Shown here: positions 1 to 5,949 of the stretch, in pieces | How the letters are laid out: the number at the start of each line of letters is the position of its first letter | Position numbering within the stretch: the stretch's first letter is position 1 | DNA from: Victivallales bacterium | GTDB lineage: Bacteria; Verrucomicrobiota; Lentisphaeria; Victivallales; Victivallaceae | DNA length: 6,764 nucleotides | Assembly (NCBI GenBank): GCA_030634125.1 | Contig: DAOWBJ010000091.1 | Coordinates: forward strand, 1 to 6,764 | Direction: 5' to 3' | Translations under genes and position numbers: made by a program | The notes under the pieces: generated by a model | The model's database searches: none | What the model was told of the DNA's origin: nothing | The model's input: the letters and a program-made list of their open reading frames with translations, nothing else

Positions 1-72
1 AGAGATCGGATTCAGAAAATTGATGAATTCCCAAAACTGGCAGATATTATCAGAAGTCATGCTTCAGGATAA
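1..72 (+). CDS. 3' end of an unidentified gene, cut by the window edge
   Basis: The first frame is open from base 1 to a TAA at 70-72 and encodes 23 residues ending in FPKLADIIRSHASG. The charged and amphipathic composition (DRIQKIDEF, KLADIIRS) is protein-like, and no minus-strand frame stays open across it. The second plus frame is also open, to about base 94, but it is asparagine-rich and less convincing. The product cannot be named from so short a tail. The next plus-strand landmark is the hairpin at 184-202, which would suit termination of this gene. Confidence 0.4.
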   Translation, partial: RDRIQKIDEFPKLADIIRSHASG

Positions 73-150
73 TATCAACAATAATGGGTTCTGATAGGTG
101 TAACAAATTTGAGTGCACCAGGATTTATAAAGAGGATACATTTTTTTCTT

Positions 151-182
151 TATTCCATTTATAAATAATCATAAATAGAATA
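151..182. other. AT-rich imperfect dyad
   Basis: TATTC-c-ATTTAT (151-162) and ATAAAT-a-GAATA (171-182) form an inverted repeat with one mismatch and an 8-base centre. It sits between the two converging genes, just before the terminator-like hairpin. It could be part of the transcript end or a protein-binding site. Being very AT-rich, it could also be chance. Confidence 0.25.
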
Positions 183-183
183 T

Positions 184-202
184 AGCACATTGTGTGCTTT
201 TT
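184..202 (+). terminator. Small rho-independent-like terminator
   Basis: AGCACA (184-189), loop TTG, TGTGCT (193-198), with a run of five T at 198-202. This is a short but perfect 6-bp stem followed by a T tract on the plus strand, placed about 110 bases after the stop of the left-edge gene. The stem is short, so efficiency is uncertain. Confidence 0.45.
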
Positions 203-284
203 GTCAACAGTTTTTTAAAAATTGGGTGGTTTATAGGTTTCTTCTCATTTTCTTTCTGACTTTCTTTTTACTGTTCATTTTATA

Positions 285-1703
285 TCATTCCGGTTTGGAC
301 GCTGAAACTGCTGACGGCTTACTCATAAACTTTTTTTCCAGTTGCCTGATAGTAATGTCCAGCCGAGAGGCGATTTTTGGAATAGCTTTTGCTGTCTTTT
401 TCAGGGATTCGTCGAATGGGTATATGGTAAAATCATTAAAATATCCGTATACATCCGACAACAGCTTTTCCAATATAACAAATTCCGGTGAACATAATTT
501 TTCCGGAGCGATTTCCAATTTCTCCAGTTTGCAGATATATTCAAGTATTTGGTTCTTAAGCTCCATCATGTCCTTGCTGCATTTCATGATTTCCGCTGAA
601 CACCTGCTGGGACTCTTCCATCTTTTTGCCCGGCGCCATATCCTGGCAATCATCTTGTCAAAGCGTTTTCTGAATTCCGGTGGACATTTCGCAAATCTTG
701 CGTCATAACAATATTTTCTTGCATCCCGGCGAGTTCCGCCAGAGCAAGTAATATAAAGCATTTCTCCCAATGTATTGTATTCGTACATCCGCAGCCCCAT
801 CAAAGCTGTCAGTGCGGGGAAATTCAAGTATTCCAAACCAATAAGTTGTACAGCTGCATCCCGTTCAAGTTCGTTGTGCATATGATTTTGAAGTGAACTT
901 CTATCCCACATAAACTGTCTTCCTCCAACGTATTGCAAAGAAAACTTATCGCTTTCATACAACACATCAAGCCATGATCCAAGTGGATTTTTCAACAGGG
1001 ACTCACCGCCATAATAAAATGCCGCCGCTATTAAATCGTGGTTATAAAATTCTCCTCCACGTTCTTTCTGATAATTGATTGCCTGGGCTAAACCTGATTC
1101 AAATTTACTTTTCCAGTTTCCGTTTTTAGCCGTATTTGATGGAACTCGGGAGACCAGAAAATGTTCAATGTAACACTCTCTGGGGATTCCGTATCTGGAC
1201 TTTCCGTATTTAGTATGAAGTTTGATATAATCGCCGGGAGCAAATTTATTCTTTGCCATAAATGAGGATAAATCATAACAGTATACAGTTACAATTTCCG
1301 GCAAGTCACAATCCAACCAATCCTCTTCTCCCATGAATTCTTTCAGATTCCAGAGCATATTCTCATATTCATCAGATAGCGAATAGTATCGCATCAGGTC
1401 GCATAATGGCATTTTAATGTATTTGGAGTCTACTATTTCCTTCGTATCCTTTTCAAAAAAATGCACTAATGACGAATTTCCTTTAATAAACGGTATGAGG
1501 CGGTGCCCTGTAATAAAGACTGCATTTTCTACCTCGAATTCTGTAAGCTTCACTAAAAACTCAGCGTTATCAAATAATGCCTTGCATTCAAAAAAACGCA
1601 ACTCATTTTCTTGCGGCAAAGCAGTAACGTCGTAGCTGAAATTCAAATCATGCCAAATATGTTGAATGCTCTTACTGAAACCGGATTTTTTACATTTTTT
1701 CAC
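285..1703 (-). CDS. Hypothetical protein, 472 aa from a GTG (possibly the body of a 507-codon gene)
   Basis: I do not recognise the family. From the GTG at 1703 it encodes 472 residues with no signal peptide or membrane segment. Visible parts are a mixed alpha/beta N-terminal two thirds with a glycine-containing stretch FAPGDYIKLHT (residues 154-164), a conserved-looking aromatic section (228-270), a strongly basic segment FRKRFDKMIARIWRRAKRWK (344-363), and a helical C-terminal part (375-460) ending in a low-complexity SKPSAVSASKPE tail. The start is doubtful: the GTG has no Shine-Dalgarno sequence, lies two codons after an in-frame TAA (1707-1709), and the first internal methionine is residue 98. 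The frame continues upstream through that TAA into the short ORF at 1707-1808, which does have a strong ribosome binding site. It may therefore be expressed by re-initiation or readthrough, or be a nonsense-mutated gene. The region antisense to it has long open frames that I treat as shadows. Confidence 0.7.
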   Translation of the reverse strand: MKKCKKSGFSKSIQHIWHDLNFSYDVTALPQENELRFFECKALFDNAEFLVKLTEFEVENAVFITGHRLIPFIKGNSSLVHFFEKDTKEIVDSKYIKMPLCDLMRYYSLSDEYENMLWNLKEFMGEEDWLDCDLPEIVTVYCYDLSSFMAKNKFAPGDYIKLHTKYGKSRYGIPRECYIEHFLVSRVPSNTAKNGNWKSKFESGLAQAINYQKERGGEFYNHDLIAAAFYYGGESLLKNPLGSWLDVLYESDKFSLQYVGGRQFMWDRSSLQNHMHNELERDAAVQLIGLEYLNFPALTALMGLRMYEYNTLGEMLYITCSGGTRRDARKYCYDARFAKCPPEFRKRFDKMIARIWRRAKRWKSPSRCSAEIMKCSKDMMELKNQILEYICKLEKLEIAPEKLCSPEFVILEKLLSDVYGYFNDFTIYPFDESLKKTAKAIPKIASRLDITIRQLEKKFMSKPSAVSASKPE

Positions 1704-1706
1704 GAG

Positions 1707-1808
1707 TTAGGCAAAAGAAAAACTGCCATTTTTTTTGGTTAAATCCCAAGCCGTTTTTTCAACTAATTTTGGTTTTAACATTTCCTCTATAGAATCGCCT
1801 TTTCCCAT
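1707..1808 (-). CDS. 33-codon ORF with strong RBS, in frame with the 472-aa ORF
   Basis: ATG at 1808 is preceded by GAGGT seven bases upstream, the best start signal in this part of the window. The ORF (MGKGDSIEEMLKPKLVEKTA...) ends at TAA 1707-1709, and the 472-residue ORF resumes in the same frame after a single CTC codon. A longer version from ATG 1892 is possible but has no good ribosome binding site. The simplest reading is that this is the true N-terminus of a 507-codon gene with a TAA at codon 34. Alternatives are a leader peptide coupled to the downstream GTG, or a sequencing error. The coding strand has an A8 run at 1736-1729. Slippage there would change the frame, however, and by itself would not remove the in-frame stop while keeping the downstream frame. 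Confidence 0.6.
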   Translation of the reverse strand: MGKGDSIEEMLKPKLVEKTAWDLTKKNGSFSFA

Positions 1809-1820
1809 TATAATTACCTC
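1802..1820 (-). promoter_or_regulatory. Ribosome binding site deciding the start at 1808
   Basis: Read on the minus strand, GAGGT-AATTATA-ATG gives a strong Shine-Dalgarno core with seven-base spacing. No comparable site exists before ATG 1892 or before GTG 1703, which is why translation most likely begins at 1808. Confidence 0.7.
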
Positions 1821-2002
1821 ATTTAAATCTATATTTGCCCAAATAACAGCGCTATTTTCAAAATCACATATAACTTGCAGGCAATTTTGCATAATTCAAC
1901 TAATTTACATGGAAAATGTTTCCCCGTAAATATCGAATGGTCACTATCGTACGCGCAATTTGGAATACAGTACAGCAGACAGCATAAATTCATCTGCCAT
2001 AA

Positions 2003-3259
2003 TTAGTCACGAAACGCTAATGTCATGTTTTCTATTTCATGCCGGGAAATTTTAAATTTTGAAGCAATTTCACGCCAATGATTGACAATATATTTAATAT
2101 CGTTGAGTTGCTCTTTTGCTTGCGATATATTTAATCTAAATTGCTCTGCGACAGACAAGGCGAGCTCAAAATCCAGAGAATTGTCATCCATGGAGATGTT
2201 TAAAGATAAGCTGCTGCCACGAGGATTAGGGTTAATGTCATAGGCAGGTGAAAGAGTCCAGCCTTGTGGTATCAGCAGAAAACCATGGTTACGTAAATGG
2301 TCATCCGTATTTGAAACGGCGATACTGAAAATAATACGTCGCCATAATTCTTGCAAGTCCTCATTGGGCCTGGCTCCATGTTGAACAATGAATTGCGCTA
2401 AATCCAGATAACTGCATCCACTGCTGTGATTATCACCATCACTTCGCCCTAATAGTGTCATTGCCGATGCAAAATGAATACGTTTTTCTATTTTGCGGTC
2501 AAAACGCTTAGTTAAAAAAGTGTTGCCATATTTGGAAAATTTTTCAATCCGGCACTCTGGAACATTTAATCCAATTTTTTTAGCCAATTCATGGACCACC
2601 ATTTCCCAGGCTCCAGTATTAGCGTCATCTGCTCGACTTGGAAATTTGGCAATCCATAGATTGCCGTCATTGTCCAATACATTAGCTTTAGGACGAGCTC
2701 CTCCTAGTGATGATCCTGGAGCCAGTAACATGCTAAGCCATTTTTCATGTTCGCTATCTGATGGAGATTCTTCCTCATAGTGACGACATGCTGCTTCCAG
2801 TTCACGTAAAGAAGTCCAGGGAGGAGCAGGTAATTCAAAATCATGATTTTGAAAATCTTCGGATTCATTCAGTTTGAAGCGAAGAGCTCCCATTCTGGTC
2901 ACATCGTGCACTCCCAGAAGATAATCGGATTCCAGCAATTGACGAACAGGTCGGTCATCATGGCGAGCTTTGATTGCTTCGCGTCGCCGCATGAGTTGGC
3001 GCCCCCAACGGTCAGGAGATGAATCCAGAAAAAGACCAAAAGTATTTTTACCGGAATCAGTATACTGCCTGCCTGAATAAAATTGCAGGTCAGGGTCGAG
3101 GATTTGTGCTGATTTCGATTTTAACCATTCAGAATCAAACTCAAAAGAAAAAATCTCTTTGCCTCGAATAAACTGAGTGTTTAAGCATCCCATCAAGGCA
3201 GGGGCTTGCAGCTCCGGCCAATCGGCATAAACATAAATATTTTTTGAAATATCACTCAT
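2003..3259 (-). CDS. hipA: HipA-family serine/threonine kinase toxin
   Basis: HipA proteins are kinases with a phosphatidylinositol-3/4-kinase-like fold. In E. coli HipA phosphorylates glutamyl-tRNA synthetase and causes growth arrest; the target here is unknown. At 418 residues it is near family length and complete. The N-terminal HipA domain covers roughly residues 10-130. The P-loop GSSLGGARPKA is at 182-192, with Ser184 at the place of the autophosphorylated serine. The ATP-binding lysine is in IAKFPS (Lys205), the catalytic loop is NTDDHLRNHGF (317-327, Asp319, Asn324), and the metal-binding Asp is in SPAYDINP (Asp341). All key residues are present, so an active kinase is expected. Its ATG overlaps the hipB stop as ATGA and is preceded by AAGGA six bases upstream, so the two are translationally coupled. 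The stop is followed by 110 bases with no convincing terminator before the next minus-strand ORFs. Confidence 0.95.
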   Translation of the reverse strand: MSDISKNIYVYADWPELQAPALMGCLNTQFIRGKEIFSFEFDSEWLKSKSAQILDPDLQFYSGRQYTDSGKNTFGLFLDSSPDRWGRQLMRRREAIKARHDDRPVRQLLESDYLLGVHDVTRMGALRFKLNESEDFQNHDFELPAPPWTSLRELEAACRHYEEESPSDSEHEKWLSMLLAPGSSLGGARPKANVLDNDGNLWIAKFPSRADDANTGAWEMVVHELAKKIGLNVPECRIEKFSKYGNTFLTKRFDRKIEKRIHFASAMTLLGRSDGDNHSSGCSYLDLAQFIVQHGARPNEDLQELWRRIIFSIAVSNTDDHLRNHGFLLIPQGWTLSPAYDINPNPRGSSLSLNISMDDNSLDFELALSVAEQFRLNISQAKEQLNDIKYIVNHWREIASKFKISRHEIENMTLAFRD

Positions 3260-3576
3260 AACTTTTCCTTTTTAGAGGCACGTTGACGAACGGATAAATT
3301 CAAATCTTGAAGTGTGTGTCCCAGTTCGTCATCGGCTGCGACTTTCAGAATGTCTTTTTCTAATCCCAAAGAAACCAAAACCTGGACGTAATTCCCAAGT
3401 GAAACAGAGGGAGAACCTTTCTCTATCATAGTCAGAGTTGGGCGGCTGATACCAGCACGTCCTGCTTGAAGCGACGAACTTATGTTCCTTCGAAGCCGCG
3501 CCAGCCTGATATTTTCACCAAACCTTTCAAGTATTGACACTGTTTTGGGAAAGAGTACTGTCTTTTTTTGTCCCAT
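3256..3576 (-). CDS. hipB: HipB-like XRE-family antitoxin/repressor
   Basis: A 106-residue protein with one Xre/Cro-type helix-turn-helix at about residues 18-75. LERFGENIRLARLRRN is the first helix, and SRPTLTMIEKG (44-54) is the recognition-helix region ending in the typical E-K-G turn. SLGNYVQVLVSLGLE is the dimer-side helix pair. In known HipBA pairs the antitoxin dimerises, binds operator DNA in its own promoter and holds HipA inactive. ATG 3576 has GGAG six bases upstream. The first 17 residues before the DNA-binding domain and the basic tail SVRQRASKKEKL are accessory. The stop overlaps the hipA start by four bases. Autoregulation through the repeats at 3597-3652 is likely. Confidence 0.92.
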   Translation of the reverse strand: MGQKKTVLFPKTVSILERFGENIRLARLRRNISSSLQAGRAGISRPTLTMIEKGSPSVSLGNYVQVLVSLGLEKDILKVAADDELGHTLQDLNLSVRQRASKKEKL

Positions 3577-3596
3577 GATAAACTCCAGTTTTGCTG

Positions 3597-3652
3597 TTAA
3601 TGTAAAATAAAACTAACATTAAAAGCGTATTTGTCAAATTATTTTAACATTA
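3597..3652. promoter_or_regulatory. Candidate HipB operator: three TTAATG(T)/ACATTA(A) boxes
   Basis: TTAATGT at 3597-3603 and its exact inverse ACATTAA at 3616-3622 form a dyad with centres 19 bp apart. A third box, ACATTA, lies at 3647-3652 in the same orientation as the second, and the two share the longer TAACATTA (3614-3621 and 3645-3652). The boxes flank the -35 and overlap the -10 region, as expected for an autorepressor. Binding by the HipB-like protein is inferred from position and not from a known consensus. Confidence 0.45.
3610..3637 (-). promoter_or_regulatory. Candidate hipBA promoter
   Basis: On the minus strand a perfect TTGACA (3637-3632) is followed, after 16 bases, by TAGTTT (3615-3610), a weak -10. 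The same stretch also fits a Bacteroidota-like TTTG / TAnnTTTG arrangement (TAGTTTTA). It ends about 35 bases before the hipB ATG. The -35 box lies directly after the stop codon of the Abi_2 fragment. Confidence 0.5.
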
Positions 3653-3797
3653 TAGATGGAATTTTAAATTCTGCTGCCAATTGTATCTGCAAATATTTTT
3701 CTAGCCCCGAAAACATGCTTAGCATATTACCGAAAGTCATAACTTCGGATACCATCCACAACAGCAAGTCGTTTTCTTCATCATATTTATTTTCATT
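3639..3797 (-). pseudogene. Fragment of an Abi_2 (AbiD/AbiF-type abortive infection) protein
   Basis: A 52-codon open frame ending in TAA (3639-3641) reads LLLWMVSEVMTFGNMLSMFS followed by GLEKYLQIQLAAEFKIPSIMLK. This matches what I know of the central part of Abi_2 proteins, where a (L)PxWMxxEvmtFGtls core is followed by a helix and a (F)G(V/I)Pxxvl(x)SWL segment leading into the RNICAHH motif. Here the frame stops just before the SWL/RNICAHH part, and there is no start codon with a ribosome binding site. The preceding bases merge into the A-rich tail of the upstream gene in another frame, so the 5' boundary is uncertain. It is interpreted as an internal remnant left by deletion or recombination. 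Intact Abi_2 proteins are HEPN-type phage-defence proteins; this piece should be inactive. Confidence 0.68.
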
Positions 3798-4587
3798 TCT
3801 TTCTGTTTTTCTTTCTGTTTTTCTTGTTCTTTTTTCTTTTATTTTTAGTCGAACTTGAACCGAACAACTGTGAACGGCGAACCGCATACAGTTGTCGTAA
3901 CTTTTTGTGATGTTCCTCCAGTTGTCGATAAAAATCAGGAATCTGATTTTCGGCTAATGCCTGCAGTACTGGCATAGGCATTTCTCCGGGCGCTGTGTGT
4001 GGTTGAAAATTCCAACTCTGATTGTCGTAATCGACAAGAAAAACGGCAACCACTTTATCCTCCGGGGATTCCATATCAATAAACTCTACATGGGCTTCCC
4101 GACAAACGCAAGACGGATTCAGACAATGATAATCGGAAATGATCAAACGTCTGGAGCCAATAGTAACAGCCCAAATATCCGCAAACGGAAAAACTGTTCC
4201 ATATTGGAGCATATAGCCCTCTTTTTCTATTTCCTTAAAGTCGAAAACATAAGGATGTTCGCTAATTGGGGCTTCGACCGATTGCCGCGCTTTCTCCGTC
4301 CAGTAATAATCAAAAAGCTTTGCCAAATCATTACCACTCAGTGAATCCAGAAACTTCTGTACTTTATCATCGAAGGCGCTATCATCGATTCGCGGATCGG
4401 CATATATCTCATTTTCGTATACATCCAGATCAAGCACAATTTCACCGAGGGAAGGATTTTTCGACAATACAAATTTCATGTATATACTTCCACAATCGCA
4501 ATCAATTTTTGGACAAATTGAAAGTTCGACGGGAACATCCTGTTCGTTGAATTTTATTTTTCCGTTTGTAAGATTTACCACATCCAT
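3793..4587 (-). CDS. Putative metal-binding protein with two C-x4-C-x-C motifs and a lysine-rich tail
   Basis: 264 residues, no signal peptide or membrane segment. Two identically spaced motifs, C25-PKID-C30-D-C32 and C155-LNPS-C160-V-C162, are each followed by a beta-like strand (IYMKFVL, AHVEFID) and an acidic hydrophobic stretch (EIVLDLDVYENE, VVAVFLVDYDNQ). This suggests a duplicated zinc-binding beta unit about 130 residues apart. A helix near 221-240 (PDFYRQLEEHHKKLRQLYAV) precedes a tail of about 20 residues that is almost only K, R and N. The general plan recalls proteins in which a similar helix leads into a C-terminal SEC-C zinc motif, but that motif is absent here. ATG 4587 has GAGAGG five bases upstream and lies 24 bases after the RdgC-like gene, so the two form an operon. 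The function is unknown; a nucleic-acid-associated role is inferred from the partner and the basic tail. Confidence 0.85.
   Translation of the reverse strand: MDVVNLTNGKIKFNEQDVPVELSICPKIDCDCGSIYMKFVLSKNPSLGEIVLDLDVYENEIYADPRIDDSAFDDKVQKFLDSLSGNDLAKLFDYYWTEKARQSVEAPISEHPYVFDFKEIEKEGYMLQYGTVFPFADIWAVTIGSRRLIISDYHCLNPSCVCREAHVEFIDMESPEDKVVAVFLVDYDNQSWNFQPHTAPGEMPMPVLQALAENQIPDFYRQLEEHHKKLRQLYAVRRSQLFGSSSTKNKRKKNKKNRKKNRKK
3796..3828 (-). repeat. 12-bp tandem repeat coding the lysine-rich tail
   Basis: Two perfect copies of TTTCTTTCTGTT (3796-3807, 3808-3819) are followed by a nine-base degenerate copy (3820-3828). In the minus-strand gene each 12-mer codes a K-N-R-K type unit, so gain or loss of a unit would keep the frame. 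The tract lies at the junction with the Abi_2 fragment. Confidence 0.7.
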
Positions 4588-4611
4588 ATTAACCTCTCAT
4601 GCCAGTATTCT

Positions 4612-5706
4612 TTATCGTGTTTCTCGGTCGTTGACCCACTGCAAAATTTTGCGTTCTTCGTCGCCCCATTTGCCGCTTAAAAGCGTCTCGACGAATAACT
4701 TAAAATAGGCCGCCAATACTGTACGGAATATTTCCAGATTGGTGATGCGTTCGGCAAAAACGCTGTCAAAATCCAGTTCCTCTCCTTCCGGCAGCGAAAA
4801 ACAGCTGAAACTGAAAAGGTCGGCGTCAATGTTGCCCGTCCATACTTCATTGCCGCGCTCAATTGCGAACTTGGCTCTTTTCAGTTTTTTGCCGACTGTC
4901 AATGCGGTTTTAGCTTCGGCGGCACACAGGGGATTACCATTTTTCAAGGTGTTTTCGACCGCACCTCTGGTTTCGGCGGCCGCAGCGAAAGTCAAAGGCC
5001 CATGGATATAAAATGCGAACTCGCCGTAAGGTTCAACCTTAATCACTCCGCCGCCTTCCTGTTCACTGAAATACCAGAGCCAGGTCAGAAAATCGCGCTC
5101 GGTGGTAACTTCACCATCCCCCTGTTCGGAAAACATCACGTTCGGCAATTCCTCCGGCGTAACCTGAAAATCCTTAGCCAAATACGATTCAGGATTGACG
5201 GGCAACGGTTCGATGCTGGTAGTCTTGACGAAATACTCAATAAAAAGATCGATTTGCGCGGTCGAGACAGTTCCGAGGTAAAGTGTCCTGGAACGGGGAT
5301 CTATCACCACAGGGATACCCGTTAGCGATGGTGGCGTTTGGGGCAGATAAGCCTCGATGGCTTTTTCCCTGATTTCTTTTCTGACATTTGAGGGTATCCG
5401 CGAAGTTTGGAACTCATGCTGGTAAGCTAGTTCCTCACGCTTGCAGATGGCCTTGAGTAATGATGCCGGGATTTTACGTTCAGCCTTGCGCAAATTCAAG
5501 TAAATCATGCCACCGCAAACAGCGGTGTTTTCATCAATCTCGGTTTCCAGTAAATGACGTCCGCCAACCCAGCCGATTTGCGCTTCGTCCTTAATAGAGT
5601 CCAATTCTCCGGCTTTATATTTGTTGAAAAGTTCAATATAATTTTCCGGTAAGTTATCCGGCAGTGAAAACATGGTTACGGCAAAGGTCCCGTGTTCGAA
5701 AGGCAT
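4612..5706 (-). CDS. rdgC: RdgC-like recombination-associated protein
   Basis: 364 residues, a little longer than E. coli RdgC (about 300). E. coli RdgC forms a ring-shaped dimer that binds double-stranded DNA and limits RecA-driven recombination. The N-terminal half follows the RdgC order: GWVGG (45-49, like the MGWVPP turn), RKAERKIPASLLKAICKRE (73-91, like KEEKILPSPVIKQALEAKI), VRKEIREKAIEAYLPQTP (108-125, like the LKDEVLHSLLPRAF helix), then PVVIDPRSRTLYLGTVS and a helix ending in PLPV (132-170, like MWIDTVNGLIMVD to PVVPL). FLTWLWYFSE (206-215) is typical of RdgC-like proteins outside Gammaproteobacteria. The C-terminal half has diverged. ATG 5706 has AGGAG seven bases upstream. It is the first gene of an operon with the cysteine-motif protein. 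The assignment rests on motif order recalled from the family. Confidence 0.75.
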   Translation of the reverse strand: MPFEHGTFAVTMFSLPDNLPENYIELFNKYKAGELDSIKDEAQIGWVGGRHLLETEIDENTAVCGGMIYLNLRKAERKIPASLLKAICKREELAYQHEFQTSRIPSNVRKEIREKAIEAYLPQTPPSLTGIPVVIDPRSRTLYLGTVSTAQIDLFIEYFVKTTSIEPLPVNPESYLAKDFQVTPEELPNVMFSEQGDGEVTTERDFLTWLWYFSEQEGGGVIKVEPYGEFAFYIHGPLTFAAAAETRGAVENTLKNGNPLCAAEAKTALTVGKKLKRAKFAIERGNEVWTGNIDADLFSFSCFSLPEGEELDFDSVFAERITNLEIFRTVLAAYFKLFVETLLSGKWGDEERKILQWVNDRETR

Positions 5707-5725
5707 AGTATTGCTCCTGAATTAG

Positions 5726-5731
5726 AATATA
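5726..5731 (-). promoter_or_regulatory. Possible -10 element for the RdgC-like operon
   Basis: TATATT on the minus strand lies 20 bases before the ATG at 5706. There is no good -35 at 16-18 bases, and the predicted leader would be very short, so this is only a candidate. A TTGACT further upstream (5805-5800) lies inside the hairpin and lacks a matching -10. Confidence 0.2.
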
Positions 5732-5775
5732 CTGACGAAAATGTCCTAGTATGTGAATAGTGATAAATCCATTAA

Positions 5776-5810
5776 GAAAAATCGCTCTTTTTTTCAAAAA
5801 GTCAAGAGCG
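5776..5810 (-). terminator. Hairpin with T tract upstream of the RdgC-like gene
   Basis: CGCTCTT (5783-5789) and AAGAGCG (5804-5810) are a perfect 7-bp inverted repeat. The loop can pair further through TTTTT/AAAAA. Read on the minus strand the stem is followed by ATTTTTC (5782-5776), giving the form of a rho-independent terminator. No clear minus-strand gene lies immediately upstream to be terminated, so it may insulate the operon, act in its leader, or be a structural remnant. Confidence 0.4.
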
Positions 5811-5820
5811 AAACATAAAT

Positions 5821-5849
5821 TTGTAATATGTCTTTCACCTGGCTATATT
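5821..5849 (+). promoter_or_regulatory. Sigma70-type promoter for the 96-aa gene
   Basis: TTGTAA (5821-5826), 17-base spacer, TATATT (5844-5849): four of six and five of six matches to consensus with ideal spacing. It would start transcription near 5856 and give a leader of about 94 bases before the ATG at 5950. Confidence 0.6.
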
Positions 5850-5949
5850 ATAAATGTTAATCAACTTTGGCAAAACGTATATCATGAAAATTTAATTATC
5901 ATCCTGTTTGATGTTCATATGATTTGCGAAAATATGGAGTGAAAACAAT

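Noticed and set aside
190..708. 172-aa plus-strand frame with a hydrophobic, membrane-like start
   Set aside because: Mostly antisense to the 3' part of the 472-aa gene, starts with a non-ATG codon inside the hairpin at 184-202, and has no ribosome binding site. Its hydrophobic start comes from T-rich DNA.
1707..1892. Longer 61-codon version of the short ORF, starting at ATG 1892
   Set aside because: No good Shine-Dalgarno sequence before 1892, whereas ATG 1808 has GAGGT at ideal spacing.
1893..2002. Inverted repeats downstream of hipA (GCAGA/TCTGC and GGAAA/TTTCC) as a terminator
   Set aside because: Short stems with no T tract on the minus strand.
3739..3751. ATAACTTCGGATA, 12 of 13 matches to a loxP arm
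   Set aside because: No second inverted arm at the required distance, and it lies inside coding-derived Abi_2 sequence (the VSEVM codons), so it is chance.
3631..3858. 75-aa plus-strand frame rich in serine and phenylalanine
   Set aside because: Antisense to the Abi_2 fragment and the lysine-tail repeat. Its composition reflects the T-rich repeat.
3639..3887. 82-aa minus-strand frame starting at 3887 as a complete small gene
   Set aside because: Its first 30 codons overlap the 264-aa gene out of frame with no ribosome binding site. Only the Abi_2-like part after about 3797 is meaningful.
5002..5325. 107-aa plus-strand frame
   Set aside because: Fully antisense to the RdgC-like gene, with no start signal.
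5760..5942. 60-aa plus-strand frame in the divergent intergenic region
   Set aside because: GTG start without a ribosome binding site. It contains the hairpin and the promoter of the 96-aa gene.
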